DNA of 64,000 nucleotides from Nitrosophilus alvini (GTDB lineage: Bacteria > Campylobacterota > Campylobacteria > Campylobacterales > Nitratiruptoraceae), in contig NZ_AP022847.1 of NCBI RefSeq assembly GCF_015100395.1, positions 932,501-996,500 of the forward strand. Direction: 5' to 3'. Shown here in pieces: positions 1 through 10,792 of this stretch. The position numbers and the translations under genes were made by a program. Each line of letters begins with the position of its first letter. Within the stretch, counting starts at the first letter, position 1. The notes under the pieces were generated by a model. That model was not told where the DNA came from and searched no databases. It worked only from the letters and a program-made list of their open reading frames with translations.

Positions 1-148
1 TCAATTCAAGTCCGCCACAATCATCAAACGACATTTCATCATGAAACTGTTTTTTTGTCAAGTCCGGTTTAAAACCGCACCTTTTATATAAAGCAACAAT
101 TTACTTCATGTTACCAGAAGAAACCGACTATACGTTAAAATGATTCAC
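1..148 (-). pseudogene. Decayed GNAT acetyltransferase C-terminal remnant (runs off the window)
   Basis: Read on the minus strand, one frame gives a GNAT-like ending: an ALYKRCGFKPDLTKKQ stretch, preceded by SVSSGNMK. This matches the acceptor-loop and final strand pattern of the family (N-x-x-A-I-x-L-Y-x-x-x-G-F). Two in-frame stops interrupt it: a TAA just before the IVALYKRC segment and a TAG about ten codons further upstream. No start codon with a ribosome binding site lies nearby. The frame stays open to position 1, so the rest of the gene, or what remains of it, lies to the left of the window. It may be a relic, or it may reflect sequencing errors. The acetyltransferase identification is by pattern only. 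Confidence 0.5.
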
Positions 149-256
149 CGTAGAAGAAAAAATATAAAAAAAGTTGGGTTTTTATATAAAGGCTAAAAGT
201 TTTATGTTAATATTGTCTATTAATTTTATATATCAATATGTTATAAAGGATAAAAT

Positions 257-1342
257 ATTTATAACAAATTTGTAAATATATACAGAAATCTTTACAAAAC
301 TAAAAACGAAGAGTTTTCCCAGGCAATTGCAAGAATCCTATATTCATTATTGGTAATTATATATTTATCAATTCTTAGCTATTTGGAATTATTGAAAGAA
401 AAATACATATTTGTCTTCTCTCTTGCAACTCTCTATTTCATATACTCTATTATTCATGCAATTTGGATATACAAAAAACCTCAAAGCAGTTTTTATAGAC
501 AACTTGCAGTTATAATTTCTGATATAGCCGCAGTTTCAATAGGAATGATTGCAGCCGGCGAGGTTGGAAGTTTTTTCTATTTTTTATATTTATGGATCAT
601 TTTAGGCAACGGCTTAAGATTTGGAGAAAAACATCTTTATATAGCCACAATTACAGGCATATTGGGATTTTGCACAGTTTTTTATTTTAGCGATTATTGG
701 CGTAGCCAACCATTTTTAAGTTCAGGCTTTCTGTTTTCCCTGTTTGTTCTGCCTCTTTTTTATTTTATTCTTGTTCGCAGGCTGCATAAACAAAACAACA
801 AATTGATAGAAGATCTTAAAAAAACAGAATTTTTTGCGCTCCATGACTCTTTGACAATGCTGCCGAACAGAGCGTTTCTGCTTACAAAAATCGATAAAAT
901 GATAAACAATAACAAAACATTTGCATTTCTTTTTATTGATCTGGATAATTTCAAACAGGCCAACGACAAATATGGACACGATTTTGGCGATCAGATACTG
1001 AAAGAAGTCGGGAAAAGATTGAAAATATTCGAAAAACAGGGATTTTTTCTGGCACGACTCGGCGGTGATGAATTTGCGATAATTATAAATAGCTGTAATA
1101 AAAGTTTTTTAGAAAAAGTAGCAACTGAAATAATCAAAGAGCTGGAAAAACCATACAACCTTACACATAAAATCTCTTTTTTATCAGCAAGTATCGGAAT
1201 CTATTGTAAAAAGAATAATGAAAAAATCAAAATTTCAGATACTTTGAAAAATGCAGATGAAGCTATGTATATTGCCAAAATAAACAAATTGGGATTCGCT
1301 TTTTATGACAAACAAAACAGTTTGGCACTCCAGACAGCTTGA
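257..1342 (+). CDS. Membrane-bound diguanylate cyclase (GGDEF domain)
   Basis: This protein probably makes cyclic di-GMP from two GTP at the inner membrane. The N-terminal half holds about five or six hydrophobic segments, and the C-terminal half is a GGDEF domain with LDNFKQANDKYGHDFGD and an intact RLGGDEF active-site loop. The allosteric I-site (RxxD just before GGDEF) is absent, so product inhibition is probably lost. The first canonical start in frame is TTG at 350, but the frame stays open back to 254 and encodes EEFSQAIARILYSLL, which resembles the N-terminus of RpfC-type and GGDEF membrane sensors. An AAAGGA at 245-250 sits six bases before an ATT codon at 257, so I place the start there tentatively. 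It is monocistronic and converges on purH. Confidence 0.8.
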   Translation: MYNKFVNIYRNLYKTKNEEFSQAIARILYSLLVIIYLSILSYLELLKEKYIFVFSLATLYFIYSIIHAIWIYKKPQSSFYRQLAVIISDIAAVSIGMIAAGEVGSFFYFLYLWIILGNGLRFGEKHLYIATITGILGFCTVFYFSDYWRSQPFLSSGFLFSLFVLPLFYFILVRRLHKQNNKLIEDLKKTEFFALHDSLTMLPNRAFLLTKIDKMINNNKTFAFLFIDLDNFKQANDKYGHDFGDQILKEVGKRLKIFEKQGFFLARLGGDEFAIIINSCNKSFLEKVATEIIKELEKPYNLTHKISFLSASIGIYCKKNNEKIKISDTLKNADEAMYIAKINKLGFAFYDKQNSLALQTA

Positions 1343-1362
1343 AAAGGGTATTTGATTTTTAC

Positions 1363-1396
1363 AGAGTGGACCAAATTTTTGTTTATGGCCCACTCT
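1363..1396. terminator. Bidirectional hairpin between the diguanylate cyclase and purH
   Basis: AGAGTGG-A-CCA (1363-1373) pairs with TGG-C-CCACTCT (1386-1396) around a T-rich loop, with one internal mismatch. It lies between two convergent genes. The T-run after the stem is poor on both strands, so terminator function is inferred from position. Confidence 0.55.
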
Positions 1397-1405
1397 TTGC
1401 GACAA

Positions 1406-2938
1406 TTAATGCAAAAAGTGTCTCACACCGGTAAAATAGAGAGCTATGCCATGTTCGTCAGCTGCTTCTATAACCTCCTCGTCTCTGATGCTGCCTCCCG
1501 GCTCTATCACCGCTTTTACGCCTGCTTTTGCCGCTGCATCTATCGAATCTCTGAAAGGGAAAAACGCCTCGCTTGCCATCGCCGAACCACTCACATCAAG
1601 TCCCACTTCCTCGGCTTTTTTAAGAGCACATTTTGCTGCATCTACCCTGCTTGTCATTCCCATTCCGACTGCTACCATAGCAGAATTTTTAACATATACC
1701 ACACAGTTTGATTTTGTGAGAGCCGCAACTTTATATGCGATTTCCAGGTCTTTCATCTCCTGCTCTGTTGCGGCTCTTTTGCTGACCTGTTTCGCATTTT
1801 TTATCTCTTCATCTGTAACTTTGTCGGCATTTTGATAAACAAAACCGCCTTCTATATGCTTGAAATCGTACTTGTCGTTTGCAAGTGTCAGATAATCCGT
1901 TCCCTGCTCGAAAATCTTGATTCTTTTTTTGTTTTCAAAAACTTTCAGTGCATCAGGCTCTACACGTGCAGCGATAACAACTTCAATAAAAATTTTGTTT
2001 ATCTCTTCAGCCAGCTCTTTATCAAGCGTTCCGTTTATAGCAACCACACCACCGAAAGCAGATACCGGATCGCATTTGAGAGCTTCCGTATAGCTCTCTT
2101 TGAGTGTCTCTTTTATGGCAAATCCGCAAGGATTTCCGTGTTTTACAATACAAACAGCCGGCTCTTTCCCGAATGCCGCAGCTATTTTTGCCGCCCCGTT
2201 TATATCTGTAAGGTTATTGAAACTCGCTTCGCCTTTGAGAGGTTTGAAATATTTTGAAAAAAAATCTTCAAACTGATAAAGAGCCCCTTTTTGATGAGGA
2301 TTTTCTCCATACCTTGTATCAAAAACCTTCTCTCCAACGATAAATTGTCTGTTTCCGAATCCTTTATTGAATCTTTCATTCATGTAGTTTGCTATCATCG
2401 AATCGTAAGCGGCCGTGTGTTCGAAAGCTTTTATCATAAGATCTCTTCTGAACTCTAGACTGTTTTTTCTGTTTTTCAGGGCATCCACAACTTTATCATA
2501 ATCCTTTGGATCGGTTACAATAATCACACTTTCAAAGTTTTTTGCGGCGCTTCTGACCATTGTAGGTCCGCCGATGTCTATATTTTCTATAATCTCTTCA
2601 AAATCATCGGTTTTATTGATGGTCTCTTTAAATGGATAGAGGTTTACACAGACAATATCTATAGGCTCTATTCCCAGTCTTTTAGCCTCCTGTAAATGGT
2701 CAATCTTATCTCTTCTATATAAAATACCTCCGTGAACGTATGGATTGAGCGTTTTTACTCTCCCTTCGAAACATTCCGGAAAATCCGTAATTTCACTGAT
2801 TTCGGTAACTTCCAGACCCGCATCTTTTAAAGTTCTCCATGTACCGCCGGTACTTATTATCTCATAGCCAAGATCTATCAGCTCTTTTGCAAATTTGACA
2901 ATTCCGCTCTTATCGCTAACACTAAGCAGCGCTCTCAT
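1406..2938 (-). CDS. purH: Bifunctional AICAR transformylase / IMP cyclohydrolase
   Basis: PurH catalyses the last two steps of IMP synthesis. It formylates AICAR with 10-formyl-tetrahydrofolate and then closes the ring to IMP. The N-terminal MGS-like cyclohydrolase domain (about residues 1-190, starting [12 protein letters not shown]) is followed by the transformylase domain. That domain carries KHGNPCG near residue 265, the catalytic Lys-His pair. The length (510 aa) is normal. I chose the ATG at 2938 because AAGGATAGTT precedes it and the protein then begins as in homologues. An in-frame ATG eight codons upstream lacks a ribosome binding site. purL, purC, purS and purQ are elsewhere in the window, so the pathway genes are dispersed. 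Confidence 0.97.
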   Translation of the reverse strand: MRALLSVSDKSGIVKFAKELIDLGYEIISTGGTWRTLKDAGLEVTEISEITDFPECFEGRVKTLNPYVHGGILYRRDKIDHLQEAKRLGIEPIDIVCVNLYPFKETINKTDDFEEIIENIDIGGPTMVRSAAKNFESVIIVTDPKDYDKVVDALKNRKNSLEFRRDLMIKAFEHTAAYDSMIANYMNERFNKGFGNRQFIVGEKVFDTRYGENPHQKGALYQFEDFFSKYFKPLKGEASFNNLTDINGAAKIAAAFGKEPAVCIVKHGNPCGFAIKETLKESYTEALKCDPVSAFGGVVAINGTLDKELAEEINKIFIEVVIAARVEPDALKVFENKKRIKIFEQGTDYLTLANDKYDFKHIEGGFVYQNADKVTDEEIKNAKQVSKRAATEQEMKDLEIAYKVAALTKSNCVVYVKNSAMVAVGMGMTSRVDAAKCALKKAEEVGLDVSGSAMASEAFFPFRDSIDAAAKAGVKAVIEPGGSIRDEEVIEAADEHGIALYFTGVRHFLH

Positions 2939-3043
2939 AACTATCCTTTTTCTGTTTTTCATCTACCCTTATGTATGGGCTTTAAAATATATTTTTGGAA
3001 TTTTAGCTAAAATTTGTTTTAGCGGTGCTAAAAAGGAGCCCAC

Positions 3044-4003
3044 ATGAATATAGCTGTTATGTGTTCTGGCGGAGACTGTTCCGGAATGAATCCGGCTATT
3101 AAAAGATTTGTAGAATACTCTTTTGAAAAAAATATAAAACCCTTTTTTATCTACGATGGCCTTGAAGGAATGATAGACGGTCATATAAAAGAAGCAGAGT
3201 ATACGGATGTTTCCGGTATCATTCACAGAGGCGGAACAATTATCAGATCTTCAAGATCAAAAAGATTTTATGAAAAAAAATATAGAAAACAGGCATTTGA
3301 AAATCTCAAAAAAAAAGAGATAGAAGCTGTTGTTGTACTTGGCGGAGACGGATCGTTTAAAGCCTGTCAGATTCTAAAAGAAGAATTTGAAATCAATTTT
3401 GCAGGAATTCCGGCAACGATCGATAATGATGTATATGGTACAGACTATTGTCTTGGTACTGATACGGCGCTGAATGTTATAAGGCATTCTATTGACAATA
3501 TCAGGGATACTGCGGCATCTTTCAGCAGAGCGTTTGTTATAGAGACAATGGGAAGAGAATGCGGATATCTTGCCCTTATAAGTGCTCTTACAAGCGGTGC
3601 CGAAATGTGTCTGATACCGGAAGCGTCATATGATCTGAATTCTTTGGAAAAAAAATTCAAAAAAGAGATCAAAAAAGGTAGAAACTATTTTATTGCCATA
3701 GTTTCCGAAGCTTTGAAAATATCGGAAGATATAAAAAATTGGTTTGAAGAAAAAATCGGTTTTGAAAGCAGGCTCACAATTCTGGGACATATACAAAGAG
3801 GTGGAAGCCCTACAATTTTCGACAGACTTATGGCATATGAATTTATGTCTTTTGCACTAGACGGTATTCTCAATAAAAACGAAGATACAATAGTAGTTTA
3901 TAAAAACAGAAAATTCGGCTATATCAATTCAAAAGAGGTGAGTGAAAACAGATACCAGTTGGATAAAAATATGATTTTGCTTGCGAAAAATATGATGAAA
4001 TAA
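3044..4003 (+). CDS. pfkA: ATP-dependent 6-phosphofructokinase
   Basis: This enzyme phosphorylates fructose 6-phosphate to fructose 1,6-bisphosphate. It has the family motifs in order: SGGDCSGMNPAI (residues 8-19), GGDGS (100-104), IPATIDND (122-129, with Asp127 as in the E. coli enzyme), MGRECGYLA and LGHIQRGGSP. A Gly rather than Asp in the GGDGS motif points to ATP and not pyrophosphate as donor. The length (319 aa) is that of bacterial PfkA. The start has a strong AAAAGGAG site nine to twelve bases upstream. acs follows 21 bases downstream with its own ribosome binding site, so the two are probably cotranscribed. Host-associated Campylobacter and Helicobacter lack this enzyme. Confidence 0.95.
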   Translation: MNIAVMCSGGDCSGMNPAIKRFVEYSFEKNIKPFFIYDGLEGMIDGHIKEAEYTDVSGIIHRGGTIIRSSRSKRFYEKKYRKQAFENLKKKEIEAVVVLGGDGSFKACQILKEEFEINFAGIPATIDNDVYGTDYCLGTDTALNVIRHSIDNIRDTAASFSRAFVIETMGRECGYLALISALTSGAEMCLIPEASYDLNSLEKKFKKEIKKGRNYFIAIVSEALKISEDIKNWFEEKIGFESRLTILGHIQRGGSPTIFDRLMAYEFMSFALDGILNKNEDTIVVYKNRKFGYINSKEVSENRYQLDKNMILLAKNMMK

Positions 4004-4024
4004 AGATGCCCTAAAGGAGATATC

Positions 4025-5974
4025 ATGATCGAATCAGTCCTGCGTGAAGAGAGGATATTTTATCCAAATCCGGAAATAACGGCCAAATCCAATATAAAAA
4101 GTATGGAAGAGTATGAAAAACTGGTCGCCTGGGCAGAAAAGGATTTCGAAGGCTTTTGGGATTATTTTGCAAAAGAGAAAATAAATTGGCTTAAACCTTA
4201 TGAAAAAGTTCTCGATGATTCCGAAGCACCCCATTACAAATGGTTTATAAACGGAAAACTCAATATTACAGAGCAGTGTCTAGATAGACATCTTGAAAAA
4301 AGAGGAGAGAAAACGGCTATTCTTTTTGAAGGTGAGCCGGGAGATATAAGAAAAATAACATACAAAGAACTATACGGCGAAGTTAACAGAGTCGCCAATC
4401 TCCTGAAACATAAATTCGGTATAAAAAAAGGCGACCGTATCGTCATCTATATGCCTATGATACCCGAAGCTGCCATAGCTATGTTGGCTTGTGCCAGAAT
4501 CGGTGCAATACATTCCGTTGTTTTCGGAGGTTTTTCAGCTGAAGCTTTAAAAGACAGGATAGAAGATGCAGGTGCCAAAATGGTCATAACTGCAGACGGT
4601 GGATATAGAAGAGGAAAACCTTATATGCTCAAACCCCTTGTTGATAAAGCTTTGGCAAACGGCTGTAAGACTATAGAATCCGTTCTTGTTGTAAAAAGAA
4701 ACAACGAATCCATAAATATGGCAAAGGGCAGAGACTATTTTTACCATGAGCTTGTTCCTAATATGCCGGATATCTGCGAAGCCGAAATCATGGACAGCGA
4801 AGATATAGCATTTATTCTTTATACATCCGGCAGTACAGGAAAACCTAAAGGTGTACAGCATGCTATAGGAGGATTTATACTATGGGCACAAATGACTATG
4901 GAGTGGGTATTCGATATAAATGAGGAAGATATATACTGGTGTACAGCCGATATAGGCTGGATAACCGGACATACATATATCGTTTACGGACCTCTTGCTT
5001 GCGGTGCAACAACAGTGATGTACGAAGGAGTGCCTACATATCCCGACGCCGGAAGATGGTGGCAAATGGCAGAAAAACACAGAGTTACAAAATTTTATAC
5101 AGCACCTACCGCTATCAGAATTTTGAAAAAACTGGCTCCTGACGAACCAAAAAAATATGACCTCTCATCTTTTGAAATACTTGGAACTGTGGGAGAACCG
5201 ATAAATCCGGATGCATGGATATGGTACTACGAAACAGTAGGAGGCGGCAGATGCTCTATAGTAGATACCTGGTGGCAGACTGAAACCGGAGGGCATATGA
5301 TAAGTCCTCTTCCGGGAGCGACTCCTATGAAACCGGGGTCTGCTACAAAACCTCTTCCCGGAATCTTTGCGGAAGTTTTCCTGGAAGACGGCACAAAAGC
5401 AAAAGTCAACGAAGGGGGATTCTTGTGCATAACAAAACCGTGGCCCAGTATGATCAGAAACATCTGGAGGGATCCTGAGAGATACAAAAAAACCTATTTC
5501 AGTTTCAAGGACAATATTTATCTCACAGGCGACGATGCCAGAATCGACGAAGACGGATACATTTGGATAATGGGAAGAGCGGACGATGTCATAAATGTTT
5601 CCGGACACAGGCTTGGAACTATGGAGATAGAATCAGCCATAGCAAAATATGAAAAAATAGCGGAAGTTGCTGTTGTTGGAAAACCTGATGAAATAAAAGG
5701 AGAAGCTATATTTGCATTTATCGTTCCCAAAGAAAAAATAACCGATCCGGAAAAATTCAAAAAAGAGACACAAGAAGTCGTAACTAAGGAGATAGGACCA
5801 ATAGCCAAACCGGACTATATCGTTATTACCGAAGGGTTGCCTAAAACAAGAAGCGGGAAGATAATGAGAAGGATACTCAAAGCCATAGCTGCAGGCAAAG
5901 AGATAACTCAGGATATTTCCACACTAGAAAATCCTGAAATTGTAAAAAAACTCCAGTCTTCCAAACCGATTTGA
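4025..5974 (+). CDS. acs: Acetyl-CoA synthetase (AMP-forming)
   Basis: Acs activates acetate to acetyl-CoA through an acetyl-adenylate. The 649-residue protein has the N-terminal extension of Acs, the adenylate-forming P-loop [11 protein letters not shown], the [10 protein letters not shown] region that binds the acetyl group, and the C-terminal [11 protein letters not shown]. The Lys of that last motif is the regulated, acetylatable catalytic residue. The start is well supported by AAAGGAGATATC directly upstream. It lies 21 bases after pfkA, and a strong hairpin terminator follows. Together with ppsA and pycA in this window it would feed acetate into central metabolism. Confidence 0.97.
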   Translation: MIESVLREERIFYPNPEITAKSNIKSMEEYEKLVAWAEKDFEGFWDYFAKEKINWLKPYEKVLDDSEAPHYKWFINGKLNITEQCLDRHLEKRGEKTAILFEGEPGDIRKITYKELYGEVNRVANLLKHKFGIKKGDRIVIYMPMIPEAAIAMLACARIGAIHSVVFGGFSAEALKDRIEDAGAKMVITADGGYRRGKPYMLKPLVDKALANGCKTIESVLVVKRNNESINMAKGRDYFYHELVPNMPDICEAEIMDSEDIAFILYTSGSTGKPKGVQHAIGGFILWAQMTMEWVFDINEEDIYWCTADIGWITGHTYIVYGPLACGATTVMYEGVPTYPDAGRWWQMAEKHRVTKFYTAPTAIRILKKLAPDEPKKYDLSSFEILGTVGEPINPDAWIWYYETVGGGRCSIVDTWWQTETGGHMISPLPGATPMKPGSATKPLPGIFAEVFLEDGTKAKVNEGGFLCITKPWPSMIRNIWRDPERYKKTYFSFKDNIYLTGDDARIDEDGYIWIMGRADDVINVSGHRLGTMEIESAIAKYEKIAEVAVVGKPDEIKGEAIFAFIVPKEKITDPEKFKKETQEVVTKEIGPIAKPDYIVITEGLPKTRSGKIMRRILKAIAAGKEITQDISTLENPEIVKKLQSSKPI

Positions 5975-5988
5975 GAAAGGATATCTCT

Positions 5989-6009
5989 AAAGAGGGGAAC
6001 CCCCTCTTT
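5989..6009. terminator. Strong bidirectional terminator between acs and purL
   Basis: AAAGAGGGG (5989-5997) pairs perfectly with CCCCTCTTT (6001-6009) around a three-base loop and is followed by T residues. On the other strand the stem is likewise followed by a T-rich stretch. It serves convergent acs and purL; the purL stop codon overlaps its right edge. Confidence 0.9.
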
Positions 6010-8216
6010 TACAGATCCCTTTCTATCTCTTTTTTGAATGTATTGAAATAGATATCTTTCAGTTTTTCCATATCCATTTCTATATCGCAAAGAGTGAATC
6101 TGTTTCCGCCTATCGTACCGAGTGGAACGGCATGAATTCCTATTTCTGCTGCCAACTCTTCTAAAGCGTGCATATTTTTCGGATCAATTTCAACGAGAGC
6201 CCGGCTAAATGTTTCACTGAATATCAATCTACTATCTTCAAAACAGAAGTTACCCAAAAACCCCTTATCTCCAACAGCCGCCATCTTTGCAAGACTGATC
6301 GCTATACCGCCGACTCCCACATCTTTTGCAGCTTTCAAAAGCCCTCTTTTGTTTCCTTCGATTACAAATTTCCAGAGTTTCAGCTCTTTTTCGTAATCGA
6401 TTTTCGGAAGTTCACCGGCAACAATATCAAAAAGCTCTTTGAAATAGAGACTTCCGCCAAACTCTTTTTCGGTATCGCCTATAAGATATACCACATCATT
6501 CTCATCCTGAAAAGATGAAGGCAAAACCTTTTCCTGAGATTCGTTCACTCCTACCATTGCGATTGTAGGTGTAGGGTATACGCTTACTCCGTTTGTTTCG
6601 TTATACAAAGATACGTTCCCGCTCACGACAGGAGTGTTAAGAGCGCTGCAGGCCTCTTTTATACCTTCGCATCCCTGTGCAAACTGCCACATCACCTCAG
6701 GATTTTCAGGGTTTCCGTAATTCAGACAGTCCGTTATCGCCAAAGGCTGGGCACCGCTCATTGCCACGTTTCTTCCGCTCTCCATCACTGCCGCCGCAGC
6801 TCCACCTTTCGGGTCTATGTAGCAATATCTCGGATTGCAGTCACTGCTGAGAGCTATAGCTTTTTTGTTCTCTTTTACTCTTATTACAGATGCGTCGTTG
6901 GAACCGGCATTTTTGACGGTGTTAGTCTGTACCATGGAGTCATACTGCTCATATATCCATGATTTGTCAACAACCTCTAAAGAGTGGATAAGTTTTTCGA
7001 AGGCTTCCTGATTTTCAACTCTCCTTACAGTATCGATACTTACCTCTTTTATTTCGTCAAGATAAGCAGGTCTTTTGACCGGTCTGTCAAGAACCGGCGC
7101 CTCTTCGCTGACAGGATCAACAGGAATTTCGGCAACTTTTTCCCCATGCCAGTAAAGTTCCATTACCCCTGTATCGGTAACTTCTCCTATCACCTCTGCA
7201 TCGAGCTCCCATTTTTTGAAAATCTCTATAACTTTATCTTCGGTACCTTTTTTGGCACATATCAGCATTCTCTCCTGTGACTCGGAAAGCATAAGCTCAT
7301 ATGGTGTCATCCCCTCTTCTCTCATAGGCACCTTGTCCAGGTACATCTTCATACCACTCCCGGATCTACCGGCCATCTCAAATGAACTTGATGTAAGTCC
7401 TGCAGCACCCATATCCTGAATACCTACAACATAATCGGTTTTAAAAAGTTCAAGACATGCTTCCAGAAGAAGTTTTTCAGTAAAAGGGTCTCCCACTTGA
7501 ACGGTAGGTCTTAATGATTTACTCTCTTCGGTAAAACTGTCAGAGCTCATTACGGCTCCGCCAAGCCCGTCGCGACCTGTTTTGCTCCCCACGTATATGA
7601 CAGGGTTTCCTATACCTTCGGCACGCCCGTAAAAAATTTCATCTTTTTTACAGATACCGAGTGTAAAAGCATTTACGAGAATATTTCCGTTATAGCACTT
7701 GTCAAAGGTTGTCTCTCCTCCTACTGTCGGAACTCCCATACAGTTTCCATATCCACCTATTCCGGCTACGACACCTCTGACAAGATATCTTTGATGTGCT
7801 CCGATTTCATCATCTCTTTTGACTTCTCCGAATCTCAAAGCGTTCAGGTTTGCAACAGGCCTTGCTCCCATGGTAAAGATGTCTCTAAGTATTCCTCCAA
7901 CCCCGGTTGCGGCTCCCTGATACGGTTCTATAAAACTTGGATGGTTATGGCTCTCCATTTTGAAAACCGCGGCAATTCCGTCACCGATATCTATAACACC
8001 TGCATTTTCACCGGGACCTTGTATAACCCAAGGCGCTTTAGTGGGAAAGCCTCTAAGATATTTTTTACTAGATTTATAGCTGCAGTGCTCGCTCCACATC
8101 GCACTGAAAATTCCAATTTCTACAAGATTGGGTTCTCTTCCAAGTATTTTTTTTATATGTTCATAATCTTCAAGTGAGAGTTTATGAGCTTTCAGAATAT
8201 CCTGTAAATCCTCCAT
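6009..8216 (-). CDS. purL: Phosphoribosylformylglycinamidine synthase subunit PurL (small type)
   Basis: This is the synthetase subunit that makes FGAM from FGAR, ATP and ammonia. The protein is 735 aa, the length of the small PurL that needs separate PurS and PurQ partners. Both are encoded at 26.3-27.3 kb in this window. Recognisable features are the [12 protein letters not shown] motif near the N-terminus, KMESHNHPS (ATP and Mg binding), and the duplicated PurM-like fold. The start was set at the ATG at 8216, which is preceded by GAAGGGATTTTT and begins with MEDLQDIL. The open frame extends 30 codons further upstream, but without a ribosome binding site or family similarity. It is divergent from ppsA. 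Confidence 0.97.
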   Translation of the reverse strand: MEDLQDILKAHKLSLEDYEHIKKILGREPNLVEIGIFSAMWSEHCSYKSSKKYLRGFPTKAPWVIQGPGENAGVIDIGDGIAAVFKMESHNHPSFIEPYQGAATGVGGILRDIFTMGARPVANLNALRFGEVKRDDEIGAHQRYLVRGVVAGIGGYGNCMGVPTVGGETTFDKCYNGNILVNAFTLGICKKDEIFYGRAEGIGNPVIYVGSKTGRDGLGGAVMSSDSFTEESKSLRPTVQVGDPFTEKLLLEACLELFKTDYVVGIQDMGAAGLTSSSFEMAGRSGSGMKMYLDKVPMREEGMTPYELMLSESQERMLICAKKGTEDKVIEIFKKWELDAEVIGEVTDTGVMELYWHGEKVAEIPVDPVSEEAPVLDRPVKRPAYLDEIKEVSIDTVRRVENQEAFEKLIHSLEVVDKSWIYEQYDSMVQTNTVKNAGSNDASVIRVKENKKAIALSSDCNPRYCYIDPKGGAAAAVMESGRNVAMSGAQPLAITDCLNYGNPENPEVMWQFAQGCEGIKEACSALNTPVVSGNVSLYNETNGVSVYPTPTIAMVGVNESQEKVLPSSFQDENDVVYLIGDTEKEFGGSLYFKELFDIVAGELPKIDYEKELKLWKFVIEGNKRGLLKAAKDVGVGGIAISLAKMAAVGDKGFLGNFCFEDSRLIFSETFSRALVEIDPKNMHALEELAAEIGIHAVPLGTIGGNRFTLCDIEMDMEKLKDIYFNTFKKEIERDL

Positions 8217-8293
8217 AAAAATCCCTTCGCAAAAATCTTTGAAGAATTTTACAAAAAAAGTGCTAAATAAGATATAAATTATTTTTGTTTGAG

Positions 8294-8299
8294 TATAAT
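8294..8299 (+). promoter_or_regulatory. Probable -10 box for ppsA
   Basis: A perfect TATAAT preceded by TTTGAG lies 32 bases before the ppsA start in an AT-rich stretch with no clear -35 box. That is the usual form of sigma-70 promoters in Campylobacterota. Confidence 0.6.
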
Positions 8300-8331
8300 T
8301 AGCCAACTAAAATCGATGGGAGTTTTCAGCA

Positions 8332-10755
8332 ATGAAGTATATCAAATTCTTCAAAGAGCTTAGCAATAAAGATGTACCGCTTGTGGGCGGAAAAAATGCC
8401 AGCCTTGGTGAGATGTATCAGGAACTTGTTCCTATGGGCATAAAAGTACCGAACGGTTTTGCAATTACAAGCGATGCATACTGGTATCTGCTTGACAGTG
8501 CGGGTCTTAGAGAAAAAATCAAAGAGCTTTTGCAAGATGTTGATACAACAGACATTGGTGTTTTACGAATCAGAGCAAAAGAGATAAGAGAGATGATATT
8601 CGGAACACCTCTTCCAAAAGACCTGATGGATGAGATACTCGAAGCATACAGAAAACTGAGCCAGGAATATGGAATGGAAGAGGCGGATGTGGCAGTCAGG
8701 AGTTCTGCAACAGCAGAAGACCTTCCTGATGCCTCTTTTGCAGGACAGCAGGACACTTATCTGAATGTTCAGGGAAAATCACAGCTTATACACTATGTCA
8801 AATCTTGTTTTGCATCACTTTTTACCGACAGAGCTATTAGCTACAGAGCCTCAAGAGGATTTGACCATTTTCAGGTTGCGCTCTCTGTGGGTGTACAGAA
8901 AATGGTAAGAAGTGACAAAGCTTCAAGCGGTGTAATGTTCAGTATCGACACAGAAACCGGATTTAAAAATGCAGTATTTATCACTTCTAGCTGGGGGCTT
9001 GGCGAGAATGTTGTCGGAGGTACAGTAAATCCTGATGAATTTTACGTATTCAAACCCACTTTGGAAGAAGGCAAGAAACCGATACTAAAAAGACAGCTGG
9101 GACACAAACATATAAAAATGGTCTACTCTGCTCCCGGAAGCGAACATCCTACACATAACGTACCTACAAGCGAAGAGGAATTTAAAAGTTTCTCTCTTAC
9201 CGATGAGGAGGTTTTGGAACTTGCAAAATACGCAGTTATTATAGAAAAACACTACTCCGCAGAAGCCGGTGAATACAGACCTATGGATATGGAGTGGGCA
9301 AAAGACGGCGTAAGCGGGGACCTTTTTATAGTTCAGGCAAGACCCGAAACAGTTCAGAGCCAAAAGATGAAACATGAAGCCCAGGTACTTGAAAAATATA
9401 TTTTAAAAGCCGATCCGAAAGATAAAAAAGTGCTTGTATCTGGAAAAGCGGTCGGCGGTAAGATAGGAGCCGGAAAAGTAAGAGTAATAGAATCGCTCGA
9501 AAGAATAAACGAATTCCAGGAAGGTGAAATCCTTGTGACTGACAATACCGATCCTGACTGGGAACCTGCTATGAAAAAAGCCGCAGCGGTTGTTACCAAC
9601 AGAGGGGGAAGAACCTGCCATGCTGCAATCGTCGCCAGAGAAATAGGCGTTCCGGCGATTGTGGGTGCAGTCGGAGCGACTGAAGTTTTAAAAGACGGTA
9701 TGGAAGTAACTGTCAGTTGTGCCGAAGGAGAAGAAGGTTATGTATATGAAGGCAGACTCCCGTTTGAAGTAGAAACTATCGACCTGAGTTCTCTTGAAAA
9801 ACCTAAAACAAAAATATATATGAATGTGGGTAATCCAGAGCGCGCTTTCGCTTTTGCCCAGATTCCAAGTGACGGTGTGGGTCTTGCAAGAATGGAATTT
9901 ATCATAAACAATTATATCAAAGCCCATCCTCTTGCTCTTGTGGATATGTATAACGGCAAAGAAGATGTGTTGGACAAAGAGGCCATCGAAAATATTATGA
10001 GCGGATATGAAAATCCTAAAGATTTCTTTATAAAAAAGATAACAGAAGGTGTCGGTATGATAGCGGCAGCTTTCTATCCAGATCCAGTCATCGTCAGGAC
10101 CAGCGATTTTAAATCAAATGAATATAAAAGAATGGTCGGCGGCGCAGAGTATGAACCACATGAAGAAAACCCCATGATTGGATACAGGGGCGCAAGCAGA
10201 TACTACAGCGAGACTTACAGACCCGCTTTTGAATGGGAATGCGAAGCGCTCAAAATTGTCAGAGACGAGATGGGCCTTACAAATATGAAACTTATGCTAC
10301 CGTTTGTAAGGACTCCTGAAGAAGGAAGAAAAGTCCTTGAAATAATGAGAGAAAAAGGACTCATTCAGGGAGAAAACGGACTTGAAATCTATGTCATGTG
10401 TGAACTTCCGAGCAATGTTATACTTGCAGACGAATTCCTTAAAGATTTTGACGGATTTAGCATAGGTTCAAACGACCTTACACAGCTGACTCTCGGTGTA
10501 GACAGAGACGGCGAGCTCGTAAGCCATATATTTGACGAAAGAAATGAAGCAGTAAAAAGAATGTTAGAGATGGCTATAAGTTCATGTAAAAAAGCGGGTA
10601 AATATGTAGGAATATGCGGGCAGGCACCTTCTGATTATCCGGAAATTGCAGAGTTTTTGGTAGAAAACGGCATAACATCAATATCTTTGAACCCTGACTC
10701 CGTACTTTCAACATGGCCTACAATTTTGAAAATCGAAGAAAAGTTGGGCAGATAA
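8332..10755 (+). CDS. ppsA: Phosphoenolpyruvate synthase
   Basis: PpsA converts pyruvate and ATP to phosphoenolpyruvate, AMP and phosphate, the gluconeogenic entry step. The 807 residues show the N-terminal ATP-grasp domain (KNASLGEM near residue 20, [16 protein letters not shown]), the swivelling phosphohistidine domain with [13 protein letters not shown] (catalytic His near residue 429), and the C-terminal TIM barrel with CELPSN and the reactive Cys in [10 protein letters not shown]. The length matches PpsA. It has a GGGAG ribosome binding site and a TATAAT upstream. It lies divergent from purL. Confidence 0.97.
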   Translation: MKYIKFFKELSNKDVPLVGGKNASLGEMYQELVPMGIKVPNGFAITSDAYWYLLDSAGLREKIKELLQDVDTTDIGVLRIRAKEIREMIFGTPLPKDLMDEILEAYRKLSQEYGMEEADVAVRSSATAEDLPDASFAGQQDTYLNVQGKSQLIHYVKSCFASLFTDRAISYRASRGFDHFQVALSVGVQKMVRSDKASSGVMFSIDTETGFKNAVFITSSWGLGENVVGGTVNPDEFYVFKPTLEEGKKPILKRQLGHKHIKMVYSAPGSEHPTHNVPTSEEEFKSFSLTDEEVLELAKYAVIIEKHYSAEAGEYRPMDMEWAKDGVSGDLFIVQARPETVQSQKMKHEAQVLEKYILKADPKDKKVLVSGKAVGGKIGAGKVRVIESLERINEFQEGEILVTDNTDPDWEPAMKKAAAVVTNRGGRTCHAAIVAREIGVPAIVGAVGATEVLKDGMEVTVSCAEGEEGYVYEGRLPFEVETIDLSSLEKPKTKIYMNVGNPERAFAFAQIPSDGVGLARMEFIINNYIKAHPLALVDMYNGKEDVLDKEAIENIMSGYENPKDFFIKKITEGVGMIAAAFYPDPVIVRTSDFKSNEYKRMVGGAEYEPHEENPMIGYRGASRYYSETYRPAFEWECEALKIVRDEMGLTNMKLMLPFVRTPEEGRKVLEIMREKGLIQGENGLEIYVMCELPSNVILADEFLKDFDGFSIGSNDLTQLTLGVDRDGELVSHIFDERNEAVKRMLEMAISSCKKAGKYVGICGQAPSDYPEIAEFLVENGITSISLNPDSVLSTWPTILKIEEKLGR

Positions 10756-10792
10756 CCGGTCGCTTCTTTGCGGCCGCTGTAAAAGGATTTAT

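Noticed and set aside
1352-2257. Plus-strand ORFs opposite purH
   Set aside because: Antisense shadows of a highly conserved gene, with no independent support.
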